DNA of 64,000 bases, taken from contig NZ_CP062805.1 of NCBI RefSeq assembly GCF_008801925.2, positions 1-64,000 of the forward strand, written 5' to 3'. Below the pieces are notes generated by a model. The model did no database searches. It was not told the origin of the DNA and saw only the letters and a program-made list of their open reading frames with translations. This document shows positions 36,218 to 45,557 of this stretch, in pieces. This DNA is from Cupriavidus basilensis (GTDB lineage: Bacteria; Pseudomonadota; Gammaproteobacteria; Burkholderiales; Burkholderiaceae). Every line of letters starts with the position of its first letter. The first letter of the stretch is position 1. The translations under genes and the position numbers were made by a program.

Positions 36218-37237
36218 CTATCGGGGCGGCGCCGTACTTTCGCGAACTACAAGGTCAGGCTCGAACTCGGTCTGATTGCGTTTGGACCCGCCTTCAATCT
36301 GATCAACCAGGTTACGAGAAGTAAGTTCGCCAATCAGAACGGGATTCGAGTGTACGGTCGTGAGTGCGGGCGTCATCAGTTCCGCCATCTGCCAGTCGCC
36401 GAAGCCTGAAACTGAGATGTCGCTCGGAACCGATAGTCCCAATGTGCGGCACTCCGCGATCGCTGCCACAGCAACGAAGTCATTGATGCATATCAGGGCA
36501 GTCGGCTGTTCCTGATGCGGCAGCGAGTCATTACGCTCGAGACAGGTCCGAACCGCTTGCCGGACGGCAGATGCTTCGTACGGTGTCGGGAGAATGCGGT
36601 CGTCGGGTATCGAAATGCCGTTCTCACTGAGGACGTCTTGGATGCCCAGAAGTCGTTGAGAGGAGAGAAATTGAGTCTCTAGTGGCCCTGGGAGGACGGC
36701 AAACTTTCGATGTCCCTGTTTGACCAAATAGCTCGTCAACCTGCGCATCGCCAAGCGATTGTCATATCCCACCGTGGGATGCATACCCTCACGATCGACG
36801 GCCCACATTAGGACATACGGAATGGCATGCTTGTGGATTAGCGAGAAGACGTCAGGGTGATGCTGTGACCCGATAATGGCGATTCCGTCGACTCTGCGCT
36901 CCAAAAGCGCGCGCGCGCAGCGTAGTTCTGTCTCACTGTCGTCCCGGTGGCACGTCAATAAAACGGTGTATCCGAGCCGATCGAGCTGCGCCTCTAAGGT
37001 ATCGACCGCTTTCGCGTAAAGCTCGTTCATCAGTGTCGGCGCAATGATGCCGACCGATCGCGTGCGCCCTTGACGCAGGTCCCGAGCCGAGGAAGACGGG
37101 ACGTAGTTGAGGCTTGCGATGGCGTTCTGCACGCGCTCCAGCGTGTCAGGTCGCAGCCGATCCGGCGATGTCAGTGCACGGGAGACTGTTGCCGAGGAAA
37201 CGCCGGCGAGGAGGGCGACTTGCTTGACATTCACCAT
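36218..37237 (-). CDS. LacI-family regulator, copy 2
   Basis: A 339-residue LacI/GalR-type repressor, nearly the same as copy 1 (16577-17596): the HTH VKQVALLAGVSSATVSRAL is identical, and differences are scattered (for example PSSSARDL against PFSAAREL). It is the last gene of a minus-strand unit FAD oxidase, CoA-transferase, Bug, LacI. The palindromes GTAATCGATTAC and TGCAATCGATTACAT before the FAD oxidase have the central CG typical of LacI-family operators, so it probably controls this unit. Confidence 0.95.
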   Translation of the reverse strand: MVNVKQVALLAGVSSATVSRALTSPDRLRPDTLERVQNAIASLNYVPSSSARDLRQGRTRSVGIIAPTLMNELYAKAVDTLEAQLDRLGYTVLLTCHRDDSETELRCARALLERRVDGIAIIGSQHHPDVFSLIHKHAIPYVLMWAVDREGMHPTVGYDNRLAMRRLTSYLVKQGHRKFAVLPGPLETQFLSSQRLLGIQDVLSENGISIPDDRILPTPYEASAVRQAVRTCLERNDSLPHQEQPTALICINDFVAVAAIAECRTLGLSVPSDISVSGFGDWQMAELMTPALTTVHSNPVLIGELTSRNLVDQIEGGSKRNQTEFEPDLVVRESTAPPR

Positions 37238-37318
37238 ATCGGATCAGCGGTTATCTTCAGCCTGGGATATCGGCCGACTGCCGTCATTGTAACGACCTTG
37301 GTAGTCCACAGGCAGTTT

Positions 37319-37346
37319 CCGTCGTCGGGGGGTATCCCGACGACGG
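37319..37346 (-). terminator. Hairpin between bug and lacI copy 2
   Basis: CCGTCGTCGGG, a 6-nt loop, then CCCGACGACGG. The stem is the same as at 17675-17701, while loop and flanks differ. Confidence 0.55.
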
Positions 37347-37366
37347 ACCGGCATTCCCGGTGAGGG

Positions 37367-38353
37367 CTAGTCGAGCCGGACCTTTGCTGAATCAGCCACG
37401 CGCTTCCATTTCGTAACTTCGGTGCGCAGAAACGCATCGAATGCTTCCGGGGTGCCGCCTGCGATCTGCGCGCCTTGAGCCATCAGCTTGTCGCGGACCT
37501 CCGGATCCTGAAGGGCTTTGTTGAACTGGCTGTTCATCTTAGCAACGATGGCTGGTGAGGTCCCGGTCGGCACCATAAATCCACCCCAAGAAACGGCTTC
37601 GTATCCGCTTATCCCGAGCGCTTCATCTACCGTCGGCACATCGGGCAGTGCCGGCAATCGAGTCTTGCTCGTGACCGCAAGAGCCCTGAGTTTTCCACTC
37701 TTGACATGTGGCATTCCAGCAAGCGCGGTGGGAAGGGCAACATTGATCTGCTGACCGAGCACGTCTGTGAGCGAAGGCGCGTCTCCCTTATAGGGAACGT
37801 GGTTCATCTTGACGCCAGCCATGGTACTAAGGAGTTCCCCGGCCAGATGGCTGCCCGAACCGTTGCCTGCAGATCCAAAGGTAATCTGTCCTGGCTTGGC
37901 CTTTGCTAATGAGACCAGTTGGCGCAGGTCCTTCACCGGCGAATTTGCTGCCGTGACGATAATGAGCGGCACCTTTGTCACCAAGACAACTGGCGTAAAG
38001 TCTTTCAGCGTGTCATAAGGAAGTCTCCCGTATACGGCCGGGTTGATGGCATTCGGCCCAAGGTTGGCCATCAGCACGGTGTAGCCGTCAGGCTGCGCCT
38101 TCGCAACGGCTTCATTAGCGATGATGCCGTTTGCGCCAGGCCGGTTCTCCACAACAACAGACTCTCCCCATGCCTGGCTAAGCTTAGCGCTTAGGAGCCT
38201 GGCGGTCACGTCTGAGGCGCCGCCAGGGGGATAGGGAAGAACGACCCGAATCGGCTGGACCGGCCATTCCTTAGCGTGGGCGGCGGCCAGACCGATGGTC
38301 AGTGTCACTCCGCAAACGGCTAATGCCCCCGCAATTCGTAGCAATCGATGCAT
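37367..38353 (-). CDS. Bug/TctC-family periplasmic substrate-binding protein
   Basis: A 328-residue extracytoplasmic receptor with signal peptide (MHRLLRIAGALAVCGVTLTI, cleavage near residue 27). Family motifs are IRVVLPYPPGGASDVTARLL and [20 protein letters not shown]; the C-terminal lobe has MNHVPYKGDAPSLTDVLGQQ. The ATG follows AAGGAGA. It is the intact version of the truncated gene at 17721-18341. Its ligand is presumably the acid handled by the CoA-transferase and oxidase encoded upstream. Confidence 0.95.
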   Translation of the reverse strand: MHRLLRIAGALAVCGVTLTIGLAAAHAKEWPVQPIRVVLPYPPGGASDVTARLLSAKLSQAWGESVVVENRPGANGIIANEAVAKAQPDGYTVLMANLGPNAINPAVYGRLPYDTLKDFTPVVLVTKVPLIIVTAANSPVKDLRQLVSLAKAKPGQITFGSAGNGSGSHLAGELLSTMAGVKMNHVPYKGDAPSLTDVLGQQINVALPTALAGMPHVKSGKLRALAVTSKTRLPALPDVPTVDEALGISGYEAVSWGGFMVPTGTSPAIVAKMNSQFNKALQDPEVRDKLMAQGAQIAGGTPEAFDAFLRTEVTKWKRVADSAKVRLD

Positions 38354-38411
38354 GTCTGTCTCCTTTGAACGTGATCTTTATGGTGATCACTGTGGTCGGG
38401 CGGATTACACG

Positions 38412-39635
38412 TCAGATCGTCCCATCGCGGCGCATTGCCTCAATTTGCTCCACAGACTTCCCGAGCTCATTTTTCAGGATGGTTTCAGTGTGTTCGCCCA
38501 GCGCTGGGGGCGCGCGAAGGTAGTCGATACTGCTGCGAGAGAACTTGATAGGGTTCGCAACCTGGGGCGCGCTTGCACCGCTGCTGTGGGGCAAAGAGAA
38601 AACCATTTCACGCGCCCGGATATGGGGATCCTCCAGTGCTTCTGGAATGCTCTGGATCGGGCCACAAGGTACGCCGACCGATTCCAGCAGTTTGAGCCAC
38701 GTGTCTCTCTCTTCTTCTTCAAAGCGAGCCGAGAGCACCTCCACAAGACTTTCACGGTTCTTTAGACGATCCGCATTGCGTCGATAGCGGTCATCATCCG
38801 GAAGATTGATTAAACCCAGCGCTTCGCACATGGCTCGGAACTGCCGGTCATTACCGACTGCTACGATCAGAGAGCCATCGCTTGCAGGGAATGACTGATA
38901 GGGTGCGAGATTGGGGTGCGCGTTGCCCCAACGACGCGGGTGGCTCCCGCCCACCAAATAGTTCGAGGCCTGGTTTGCCAGCCACGCCACCTGCGTATCC
39001 AGCAGGCTCATATCGACGTACTGCCCGCGGCCACTGCCGACTCGCTCAAATAGCGCGCTGACAATTGCAACGCTTGCATACATGCCAGTCATCAAGTCCG
39101 ATATGGGCACCCCGCATTTTTGCGGGCCGCCACCGGGGACGCCGTCGCGCTCGCCTGTGATGCTCATCAGCCCGCCCATGGCTTGCACCACGAAATCGTA
39201 TCCAGCCCGCTTGCGGTATGGGCCCGTCTGCCCGAAGCCGGTGATGGAGCAGTAGACGAGCCGAGGATTGATCTCACTCAGGGTCTTGAAGTCCAACCCG
39301 TAACGTTGCATATCGCCGAACTTGTAGTTCTCAACGAAGACGTCGCAATCTTTGACTAGCTCGTGCAGCAAATCCTGACCGACCTTGCTGCTGACATCCA
39401 GAGTGATCGAACGCTTCCCGCGATTGGCGCAAAGGAAGTACGCCGACTCTTCCGTCGTCGTGCCATCCTCACGAGTAAGGAAAGGCGGGCCCCAAGCTCG
39501 CGTGTCATCGCCGGTGCCGGGACGCTCAACCTTCATCACGTCAGCGCCCAGGTCGGACAATAGTTGCGTGCTCCAGGGTCCAGCAAGGATCCGGCTCAAG
39601 TCTAGGACCTTGATACCTGCAAGGGGGCCTGCCAT
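38412..39635 (-). CDS. Class III CoA-transferase (CaiB/BaiF family)
   Basis: A 407-residue enzyme: VLDLSRILAGPWSTQLLSDL, MKVERPGTGDDTRAWGPP and the catalytic-Asp segment VPISDLMTGMYASVAIVSAL. The start follows AGGAGAT. It lies 58 bp before the Bug gene and 35 bp after the FAD oxidase in one minus-strand operon. It would give the CoA ester of the acid made or imported by this unit. It is a paralogue of the enzyme at 25906-27183. Confidence 0.95.
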   Translation of the reverse strand: MAGPLAGIKVLDLSRILAGPWSTQLLSDLGADVMKVERPGTGDDTRAWGPPFLTREDGTTTEESAYFLCANRGKRSITLDVSSKVGQDLLHELVKDCDVFVENYKFGDMQRYGLDFKTLSEINPRLVYCSITGFGQTGPYRKRAGYDFVVQAMGGLMSITGERDGVPGGGPQKCGVPISDLMTGMYASVAIVSALFERVGSGRGQYVDMSLLDTQVAWLANQASNYLVGGSHPRRWGNAHPNLAPYQSFPASDGSLIVAVGNDRQFRAMCEALGLINLPDDDRYRRNADRLKNRESLVEVLSARFEEEERDTWLKLLESVGVPCGPIQSIPEALEDPHIRAREMVFSLPHSSGASAPQVANPIKFSRSSIDYLRAPPALGEHTETILKNELGKSVEQIEAMRRDGTI

Positions 39636-39669
39636 ATCTCCTACTCCTCTTTTTTGAGTTTCTAACTAA

Positions 39670-41274
39670 TTAGCTCGGGTCGAACAGCACGCCAGGGTTC
39701 AAGACCTGGTGCGGATCAAAGGCCTGCTTGGCGGCCTTTAGCGCGGTGCAGAACAGCTCCGGCCGTTCCTTGTCGTACCAAGGGCGATGGTCCCGACCAA
39801 GCGCATGGTGGTGGGTCACCGTACCGCCTGCGTCCACCATGGCTTGCTCTCCAATGCGTTTGATCGCTTGGAACTGCTCGGGCAATCGAGCCTTATCGCC
39901 ATAGGCAAACCACGTGAAATATGGCGCAGGGCCATCAGGGTAGAGGTGGGTAAAGCGGCAAGTCACCGAACCCGGGCGGCCGGTAACTTCGCGAATGGCC
40001 CGATGCGTTTCTGCCTTGACGTGCGCGTGAAGAGCGGCGAACTTGTCCCACGTGCACGCGGTTTCCATGGTCTCGCGCATGACGCCGCGAGCAATGGCGT
40101 ACTCGCGCAGGTATGGGCCGCGCAGGAACTTGTTTCGCCAGCTCGATGTCGCAGCGTCCGCACCACCTTGGTTTCCGCTGACCGGATCATCGTCCCATTC
40201 GCCGCCGCACTCCGCGCAAATTTCCAGTGCTCGCTTCAGGCGTGCCTCGACCGGGTGGTCGGCGGACTCGAATCCCAGCACGAGAATGTCATAGCTGCCG
40301 TCGCTCGAACCCGTGTACAAGGCTTCTTCGCGTTCCACAAGGCGGGCATTGGCAGGGTTCAGTCCAGATTGAGACAGTACCCGTGTGGCCTCGACAGCGC
40401 GCGCATAGTCACGGAAACGTACGGTCACCTGCTTGCGGAAGACCGGCCGGCGGTGAAGCTTGACCCACGCCTCGGTAATGATGCCCAGTGCGCCTTCGGA
40501 GCCGAGGAAAAGTCGATCCGGATTGGGTCCCGAACCCGATACCGGGAAACGTCGGGATTCAATGGCACCCTGGGGCGTTACCACTCGCATGCTCTCGACG
40601 TGGTCGTCGATCTGAGTGAACGCGGTCGCAAAGTGGCCTGCTGCTCGCGTTGCGATCCAACCCCCCAGTGACGAGAACTCCCACGCTTGCAGGAAGAATC
40701 GCATGGTCAGGCCGGTGGGCTTGAGCTGTCGTTCCAGCTCCGGGCCAAGGACGCCCGCTTGAATGCGCGCGGCCTGCGATGTTTGGTCTACCTCCAGCAC
40801 TTTGTTGAAGTGCTTCATGTCGATGGACACCACGCCACGGTAACGATCGTGCTCGGGCGGATTCACGCCGGCCACGACGCTGGTGCCGCCGCCGTACGGA
40901 ACTGCAGCAACGTTCTGGCGCCCGCACCAGTCGAACAGGTCCACGATGTCCTGCTCAGTGCGCGGGTAGGCGATGACGTCCGGCGGGTTGGAAAATTCCC
41001 GGCGCATTGCGCGCGCAACATCCATGGTGCCCGCGCCGTAGGTGTGATACAGGCGGTCGTAATGATCGCTTGTGCAGATTTCGCGAAGCGACGCGGGCAG
41101 CTGTACGCGAGGTTTGCGCAGCGAAATTTCTTCGGGCGTCGGAAAAGGTGTCGCTTCGAAGTGCTCGACACCCAGCAAGCGTGTCCACGCTGCCTCGAAC
41201 TCCCGGATTTCGTCCGGCGTGACGGTGTCACCCTCATAGCCCCACCCGTAAAACTTACGACGACGTTCCTGCAT
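39670..41274 (-). CDS. FAD-linked oxidase (alkylglycerone-phosphate-synthase-like)
   Basis: A 534-residue flavoprotein of the VAO/PCMH family, AGPS-like branch. It opens with RRKFYGWGYEGDTVTPDEIR; the FAD phosphate site is VAAVPYGGGTSVVAGVNPP, then LGGWIATRAAGHFATAFTQI. The C-terminal active-site HHH motif is GGTVTHHHALGRDHRPWY, and the family end is AFDPHQVLNPG. The ATG at 41274 follows AGGAGG; upstream codons in frame are not conserved. In bacteria such proteins are often hydroxy-acid or alcohol oxidases rather than ether-lipid enzymes. It leads a LacI-controlled unit with LacI-type palindromes in its promoter. Confidence 0.92.
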   Translation of the reverse strand: MQERRRKFYGWGYEGDTVTPDEIREFEAAWTRLLGVEHFEATPFPTPEEISLRKPRVQLPASLREICTSDHYDRLYHTYGAGTMDVARAMRREFSNPPDVIAYPRTEQDIVDLFDWCGRQNVAAVPYGGGTSVVAGVNPPEHDRYRGVVSIDMKHFNKVLEVDQTSQAARIQAGVLGPELERQLKPTGLTMRFFLQAWEFSSLGGWIATRAAGHFATAFTQIDDHVESMRVVTPQGAIESRRFPVSGSGPNPDRLFLGSEGALGIITEAWVKLHRRPVFRKQVTVRFRDYARAVEATRVLSQSGLNPANARLVEREEALYTGSSDGSYDILVLGFESADHPVEARLKRALEICAECGGEWDDDPVSGNQGGADAATSSWRNKFLRGPYLREYAIARGVMRETMETACTWDKFAALHAHVKAETHRAIREVTGRPGSVTCRFTHLYPDGPAPYFTWFAYGDKARLPEQFQAIKRIGEQAMVDAGGTVTHHHALGRDHRPWYDKERPELFCTALKAAKQAFDPHQVLNPGVLFDPS

Positions 41275-41295
41275 TGTTGCCTCCTGTGTGATGTG

Positions 41296-41307
41296 GTAAT
41301 CGATTAC
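41296..41307. promoter_or_regulatory. LacI-type operator 1
   Basis: GTAATCGATTAC, a perfect palindrome with central CG, 22 bp before the FAD oxidase start codon. Confidence 0.75.
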
Positions 41308-41383
41308 ATACGTTACGGTAACCTGCGTCAGAGACTGTAAATAACCAATGCCAGTACGGTGATGAGGCGAAAACAGCACTGCG

Positions 41384-41398
41384 TGCAATCGATTACAT
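41384..41398. promoter_or_regulatory. LacI-type operator 2
   Basis: TGCAATCGATTACAT. The same 15-mer recurs exactly at 54496-54510, before the MFS/GMC genes. The two operators here are about 89 bp apart, which would permit looping. Confidence 0.75.
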
Positions 41399-41746
41399 AA
41401 GTTTAGATTGGTGCGGCATAATGTCAAGCAGTTAACGCAGTCGCGGCCATGGGTTGGAGCAGGAGTCGACGAAGAGGTCGGATCGCTAAGAGACCTTCCC
41501 GCGGCGAGGTCACTGTGGGTTGGAGAGCGACTTACTTGGTGGTCTTCCCTTGCAGGGCGTCAGGTACGTCCTTGCCTGAGGACCCAGTGAGTCGATCCTG
41601 AGCAAGCAATCTGGGGGCGCTTGCTCGTTGCAGCGTTGGCATGGTGCTCGAGCGACAGAGCAGCAAGAAGTGTGGCCGCTCCCTAGGCCTCAAGCGATGA
41701 CATGCGGCATATCCGCCCTGGGTAGCCCACCAAACGGAGAGAAGAT

Positions 41747-42628
41747 ATGGCCCTGCAACACATCCCGCCCATTCAATGTCTTGTCACCTTCGAGACGGTT
41801 GCAAGGCTTCGGAGCGCCACACGTGCCGCCGACGAGTTGTGTGTAACAACCAGCGCCGTGAGTCATCGAATCCGCCAGCTTGAATCTCACCTCGGTGTTG
41901 AACTCTTCGGGCGGAGTGACTTCACGCTTTCTGCACATGGTGCAGCGTACCTGGCGAATGTCCGAAGCGGCCTCGCTGCGCTACAGCAGATGCCGGTCAA
42001 AAATGGAAAAGCCTCTTCCACGCGACTGCGGGTCGCGGTGACCCCAACTTTCTCCAGGCAGTTCCTGATGCCCAAACTGGAACTGTTCCGCAACAAGTAT
42101 CCGGACATCGACCTTATCTTGCAGGTCTCCATCCCATTCCTGGACGTCACAGCCGAGCCATCCGATTTGGAAATCCGGTACGGCGCGGGCGGATATGCGG
42201 ACGTCGATCATCGCGTCGTTCTCTCGGAGGAGGTGGCGCCGGCTTGCAGCCCTACCTATCTCAACGAGTTCGGCCCCTTCGAAGGCTTCGAAATGGCGGG
42301 TGAAATCGACCAGGCGCGTCTGATACGTAGCCCGCTTGAGCCTTGGACGACATGGTTCTCCGCATGTGGATTGACGAGAACGGAGCCGCATGTGGGCGCT
42401 CAATTCAACGATCTAGGGCTTCTCTATGACGCAGCCGCGTGCGGGTTCGGCGTGGCACTAGTGAGGACCCGTATGGCGCAGTCATGGCTAGAGGGGGGGC
42501 GACTCATCCGCATATCGGATCGATCCGTGCCTTCACAGATGGCGCACTACTTATGCTGGGAACCTGGGGCCCTGGAGAGATGGGAGTGCGCCGCCTTTAT
42601 GGAGTGGCTCACCGACTCGCTAAGTTGA
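41747..42628 (+). CDS. LysR-family regulator (GcvA-like)
   Basis: A 293-residue regulator. The HTH region is CLVTFETVARLRSATRAADE, then LCVTTSAVSHRIRQLESHLG, as in GcvA-type proteins; an effector domain follows (LRVAVTPTFSRQFLMPKLEL). The ATG has GGAGAGAAG just before it. It is transcribed in the same direction as the glcDEF-like genes, 332 bp upstream of them, and likely controls them. Confidence 0.92.
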   Translation: MALQHIPPIQCLVTFETVARLRSATRAADELCVTTSAVSHRIRQLESHLGVELFGRSDFTLSAHGAAYLANVRSGLAALQQMPVKNGKASSTRLRVAVTPTFSRQFLMPKLELFRNKYPDIDLILQVSIPFLDVTAEPSDLEIRYGAGGYADVDHRVVLSEEVAPACSPTYLNEFGPFEGFEMAGEIDQARLIRSPLEPWTTWFSACGLTRTEPHVGAQFNDLGLLYDAAACGFGVALVRTRMAQSWLEGGRLIRISDRSVPSQMAHYLCWEPGALERWECAAFMEWLTDSLS

Positions 42629-42960
42629 GCGGCCCAAACACGGCAATCAAGTTTTCTGCAACTCAACCGCAAATAACTCTCAACCTGCTATATCGCGTGA
42701 TTGTCTACAGTCAAGTCATGGCGTCTCGTCGACGCCTTTGACAGAAGTGTATTAGAACCTCCCCACACAATGCATCGCATTCATCGCTCAACGTTTGAGC
42801 CTCAGCGCCCGGAAGCAACGCTCCGCCTTGGAGCTGCAGCATCCGTCCAGGCTGATTGCGCGGTTCGCCGGCTCGCTACGGTCGCGCCGTCGCTCCGCAC
42901 TGATTATCCAATAGACCGGCACAGCACGACGCAGCTTCATCGCACCAGGAGGGCAAAGTC
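42629..42960. other. Upstream region of the glcDEF-like operon
   Basis: Gene-free. A TTGACA-like hexamer occurs near 42738, but no matching -10 is clear. A GGAGGGC-type site precedes the glcD start. Confidence 0.4.
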
Positions 42961-44472
42961 ATGAATGCGACGCGTGACGGCTGGTTGGCACATCCTACTG
43001 ACGCTGAGCGGAGGGAAGCCCGGCGTGCGGAAGTGGTTTCCGCGCTAGAAGGCGTGCTGCCTAGGGACCTTATCCTGTCGCAGCGCGAGGACACCCAGCC
43101 ATTTGAATGCGATGGCCTTACGGCCTATCGGGCGCAGCCGCTCGTCGTGGTGCTTCCCGAAACAGAAGAGCAGGTTGTTGCCATTCTGCGAACGTGCAAG
43201 ACGCTCGGTGCGCCCGTCGTGGCTCGGGGCGCAGGCACGGGATTGTCAGGCGGTGCGCTCCCACATGAGATGGGCGTGCTCCTTTCGCTCGCTCGTTTTA
43301 ACCGGATCGTCAGGGTAGATCCTGTGAGTTGTACCGCAGTGGTCCAATGCGGTGTACGCAACGCCGCAATCAGTGAGGCAGCCGCTACGTATGGGCTGTA
43401 CTACGCCCCCGATCCGTCCAGCCAGATTGCCTGCACGATCGGTGGAAACGTGGCCGAGAATTCCGGAGGCGTCCATTGCCTCAAGTACGGACTCACGTTG
43501 CAGAACGTAATGAAAGTACGGGGATACACCATTCAGGGCGAGGCGATAGAGTTTGGATCGGAAGCCCTTGATGTCCCTGGGCTCGATTTGCTCGGCGTCG
43601 TTGTAGGCAGTGAAGGGATGCTCGCAGTGACATTGGAAGTCACCGTCAAGTTAATTCCTAAGCCAGAACTTGCGCGATGCATCGTTGCAAGCTTCGACAC
43701 CGTCGAAGCCGCTGGTGACGCCGTAGCCAACGTCATCGCGGCCGGCATCATCCCAGCCGGCCTGGAACTGATGGACAAGCCGATGACCGCCGCCGTAGAG
43801 GACTTCGTGCATGCTGGCTATGACCTGGACGCGGCCGCAATCCTATTGTGCGAGAGTGATGGGACGGCGTTGGAGGTCGAGGACGAGATTGTGAAGATGA
43901 ATGCCGTCCTCACCGCCAGCGGGGCCACTCGTCTTGAAGCAAGTCAGGACGAGGCGCAGCGTCTTCGTTTCTGGAGCGGGCGAAAGAATGCATTTCCCGC
44001 GACGGGGCGCATGAGCCCGGATTACCTGTGCATGGATTCCACGATTCCTCGCAAGAGTCTCGCTGCGATCCTTCGAGCAATCAGCGAGATGGAGGTGCGC
44101 TATGGGCTTCGCTGCGTGAACGTGTTCCACGCCGGCGACGGGAATCTACATCCGCTGATCCTTTTCGACGCCAACAATCCCGAAGAACTGCACCAGGCGG
44201 AGCAATTCGGCGCAGAGATTCTGGAAACAAGCGTCACGCTTGGCGGGACGGTGACCGGAGAGCACGGTGTGGGCGTGGAGAAGCTGAACTCAATGTGCGT
44301 TCAGTTCTCAGGCGCAGAGCGAGAACAAATGTTTGCGCTGAAACGTGCATTCGATCCGCAATCGCTCTTGAATCCTGGGAAGGTAATTCCGACGCTGCAT
44401 CGATGTGCCGAATATGGTCGCATGACTGTTCGGCGTGGGATGCTGCCGCATCCAGAAATCCCGAGGTTCTAG
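42961..44472 (+). CDS. glcD: Glycolate/hydroxy-acid oxidase subunit GlcD-like
   Basis: A 503-residue FAD-linked oxidase. Motifs are GAPVVARGAGTGLSGGALPH (FAD phosphate loop), CTIGGNVAENSGGVHCLKYG, GLDLLGVVVGSEGMLAVTLE and the metal-binding end VFHAGDGNLHPLILFD and GEHGVGVEK. It is the flavin subunit of the three-part GlcDEF complex, which oxidises glycolate or D-lactate and similar 2-hydroxy acids at the membrane. It is followed by glcE after 1 bp. Confidence 0.93.
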   Translation: MNATRDGWLAHPTDAERREARRAEVVSALEGVLPRDLILSQREDTQPFECDGLTAYRAQPLVVVLPETEEQVVAILRTCKTLGAPVVARGAGTGLSGGALPHEMGVLLSLARFNRIVRVDPVSCTAVVQCGVRNAAISEAAATYGLYYAPDPSSQIACTIGGNVAENSGGVHCLKYGLTLQNVMKVRGYTIQGEAIEFGSEALDVPGLDLLGVVVGSEGMLAVTLEVTVKLIPKPELARCIVASFDTVEAAGDAVANVIAAGIIPAGLELMDKPMTAAVEDFVHAGYDLDAAAILLCESDGTALEVEDEIVKMNAVLTASGATRLEASQDEAQRLRFWSGRKNAFPATGRMSPDYLCMDSTIPRKSLAAILRAISEMEVRYGLRCVNVFHAGDGNLHPLILFDANNPEELHQAEQFGAEILETSVTLGGTVTGEHGVGVEKLNSMCVQFSGAEREQMFALKRAFDPQSLLNPGKVIPTLHRCAEYGRMTVRRGMLPHPEIPRF

Positions 44473-44473
44473 A

Positions 44474-45547
44474 ATGACGACGATCCCCACGGAAGTGTCT
44501 CATCTGATTGAGACAGTCCTGCATGCAAGAAAAACGAAGACCTCTCTCAACATCGTTGGCGGCGGTACGAAATGCTTCTACGGTGAAGAGCCGTCGGGTG
44601 AACCGTGTGATGTCCGGCGCCTCAGCGGAATTTGCAGCTATGAACCGTCTGAGCTGGTTGTCACCGCTCGTGCAGGCACACCGCTAGAAGAACTTGAGGC
44701 CGTGCTGGCCGAGCACAATCAGTACCTTGCCTTTGAGCCGCCACGCTTTGCTAAAGGAAGTACTGTCGGAGGAGCGGTCGCGGCAGGTCTGAGCGGGCCA
44801 GCACGCGTCGGGGTAGGGTCCATTCGGGACTTCGTTCTCGGCGCGACCATGATTAACGGCAAAGGCGAGCTTCTGACATTCGGCGGGCAAGTGATGAAGA
44901 ACGTTGCCGGTTATGACGTTTCGCGTCTCCTGGCCGGCTCAATGGGAATACTCGGTGTTATCTGTGAGGTCTCGCTGAAGGTTCTGCCCATTCATTCATC
45001 GAGGATCACCCTGGTCATCGAACGCGACGAAGCAGGGGCGTTGTCTCTCTTAAACGGGCTGACTCGGCAAGCATTGCCAGTCAATGCGAGTGCCTGGCAC
45101 GACGGAAAGCTGTTCCTCCGACTGAGTGGTGCAGCCTCTGCTGTCACGGAAGCCAGAAAGCGTTTGGGCGGGACTGAGCTGGAACCAGACGAAGCGTTGT
45201 CCTGGTGGGATGCCGTCCGCGACCACCGCCACGACTTCTTTTCACAGAGCGACGCGCCTCTCTGGCGTGTTTCCGTTCCGGCAGTCTCCCAACCCTTCTT
45301 GGCCGCGAATCAGCTTATTGAATGGGGTGGTGCATTGAGATGGCTATACACCGACGATCCCATCGAGGACGTTCGGGAAATGGCGTCATCGCTTGGTGGT
45401 CACGCCACGCTGTTCAGGGATCCGCATCATAGGAGCGGCGTGTTCACGCCACCGAGCGATGCGCTCTTCGAGATTCATCGCAATCTCAAGCAAGCGTTTG
45501 ATCCCGATGGCATCTTCAATGTTGGTCGGCTCTACCCCGGCCTGTAA
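44474..45547 (+). CDS. glcE: Glycolate oxidase subunit GlcE-like
   Basis: A 357-residue second FAD-binding subunit, shorter than GlcD: LNIVGGGTKCFYGEEPSGEP, LAFEPPRFAKGSTVGGAVAA, then GGQVMKNVAGYDVSRLLAGS and LGVICEVSLKVLP. The ATG at 44474 is one base after the glcD stop. The end (AFDPDGIFNVGRLYPGL) is normal for GlcE. Confidence 0.93.
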   Translation: MTTIPTEVSHLIETVLHARKTKTSLNIVGGGTKCFYGEEPSGEPCDVRRLSGICSYEPSELVVTARAGTPLEELEAVLAEHNQYLAFEPPRFAKGSTVGGAVAAGLSGPARVGVGSIRDFVLGATMINGKGELLTFGGQVMKNVAGYDVSRLLAGSMGILGVICEVSLKVLPIHSSRITLVIERDEAGALSLLNGLTRQALPVNASAWHDGKLFLRLSGAASAVTEARKRLGGTELEPDEALSWWDAVRDHRHDFFSQSDAPLWRVSVPAVSQPFLAANQLIEWGGALRWLYTDDPIEDVREMASSLGGHATLFRDPHHRSGVFTPPSDALFEIHRNLKQAFDPDGIFNVGRLYPGL

Positions 45548-45557
45548 GGGGCTCCAT

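Noticed and set aside
39787..40671. 294-codon plus-strand frame opposite the FAD oxidase
   Set aside because: Antisense shadow of a high-GC gene without domain or ribosome-binding site.
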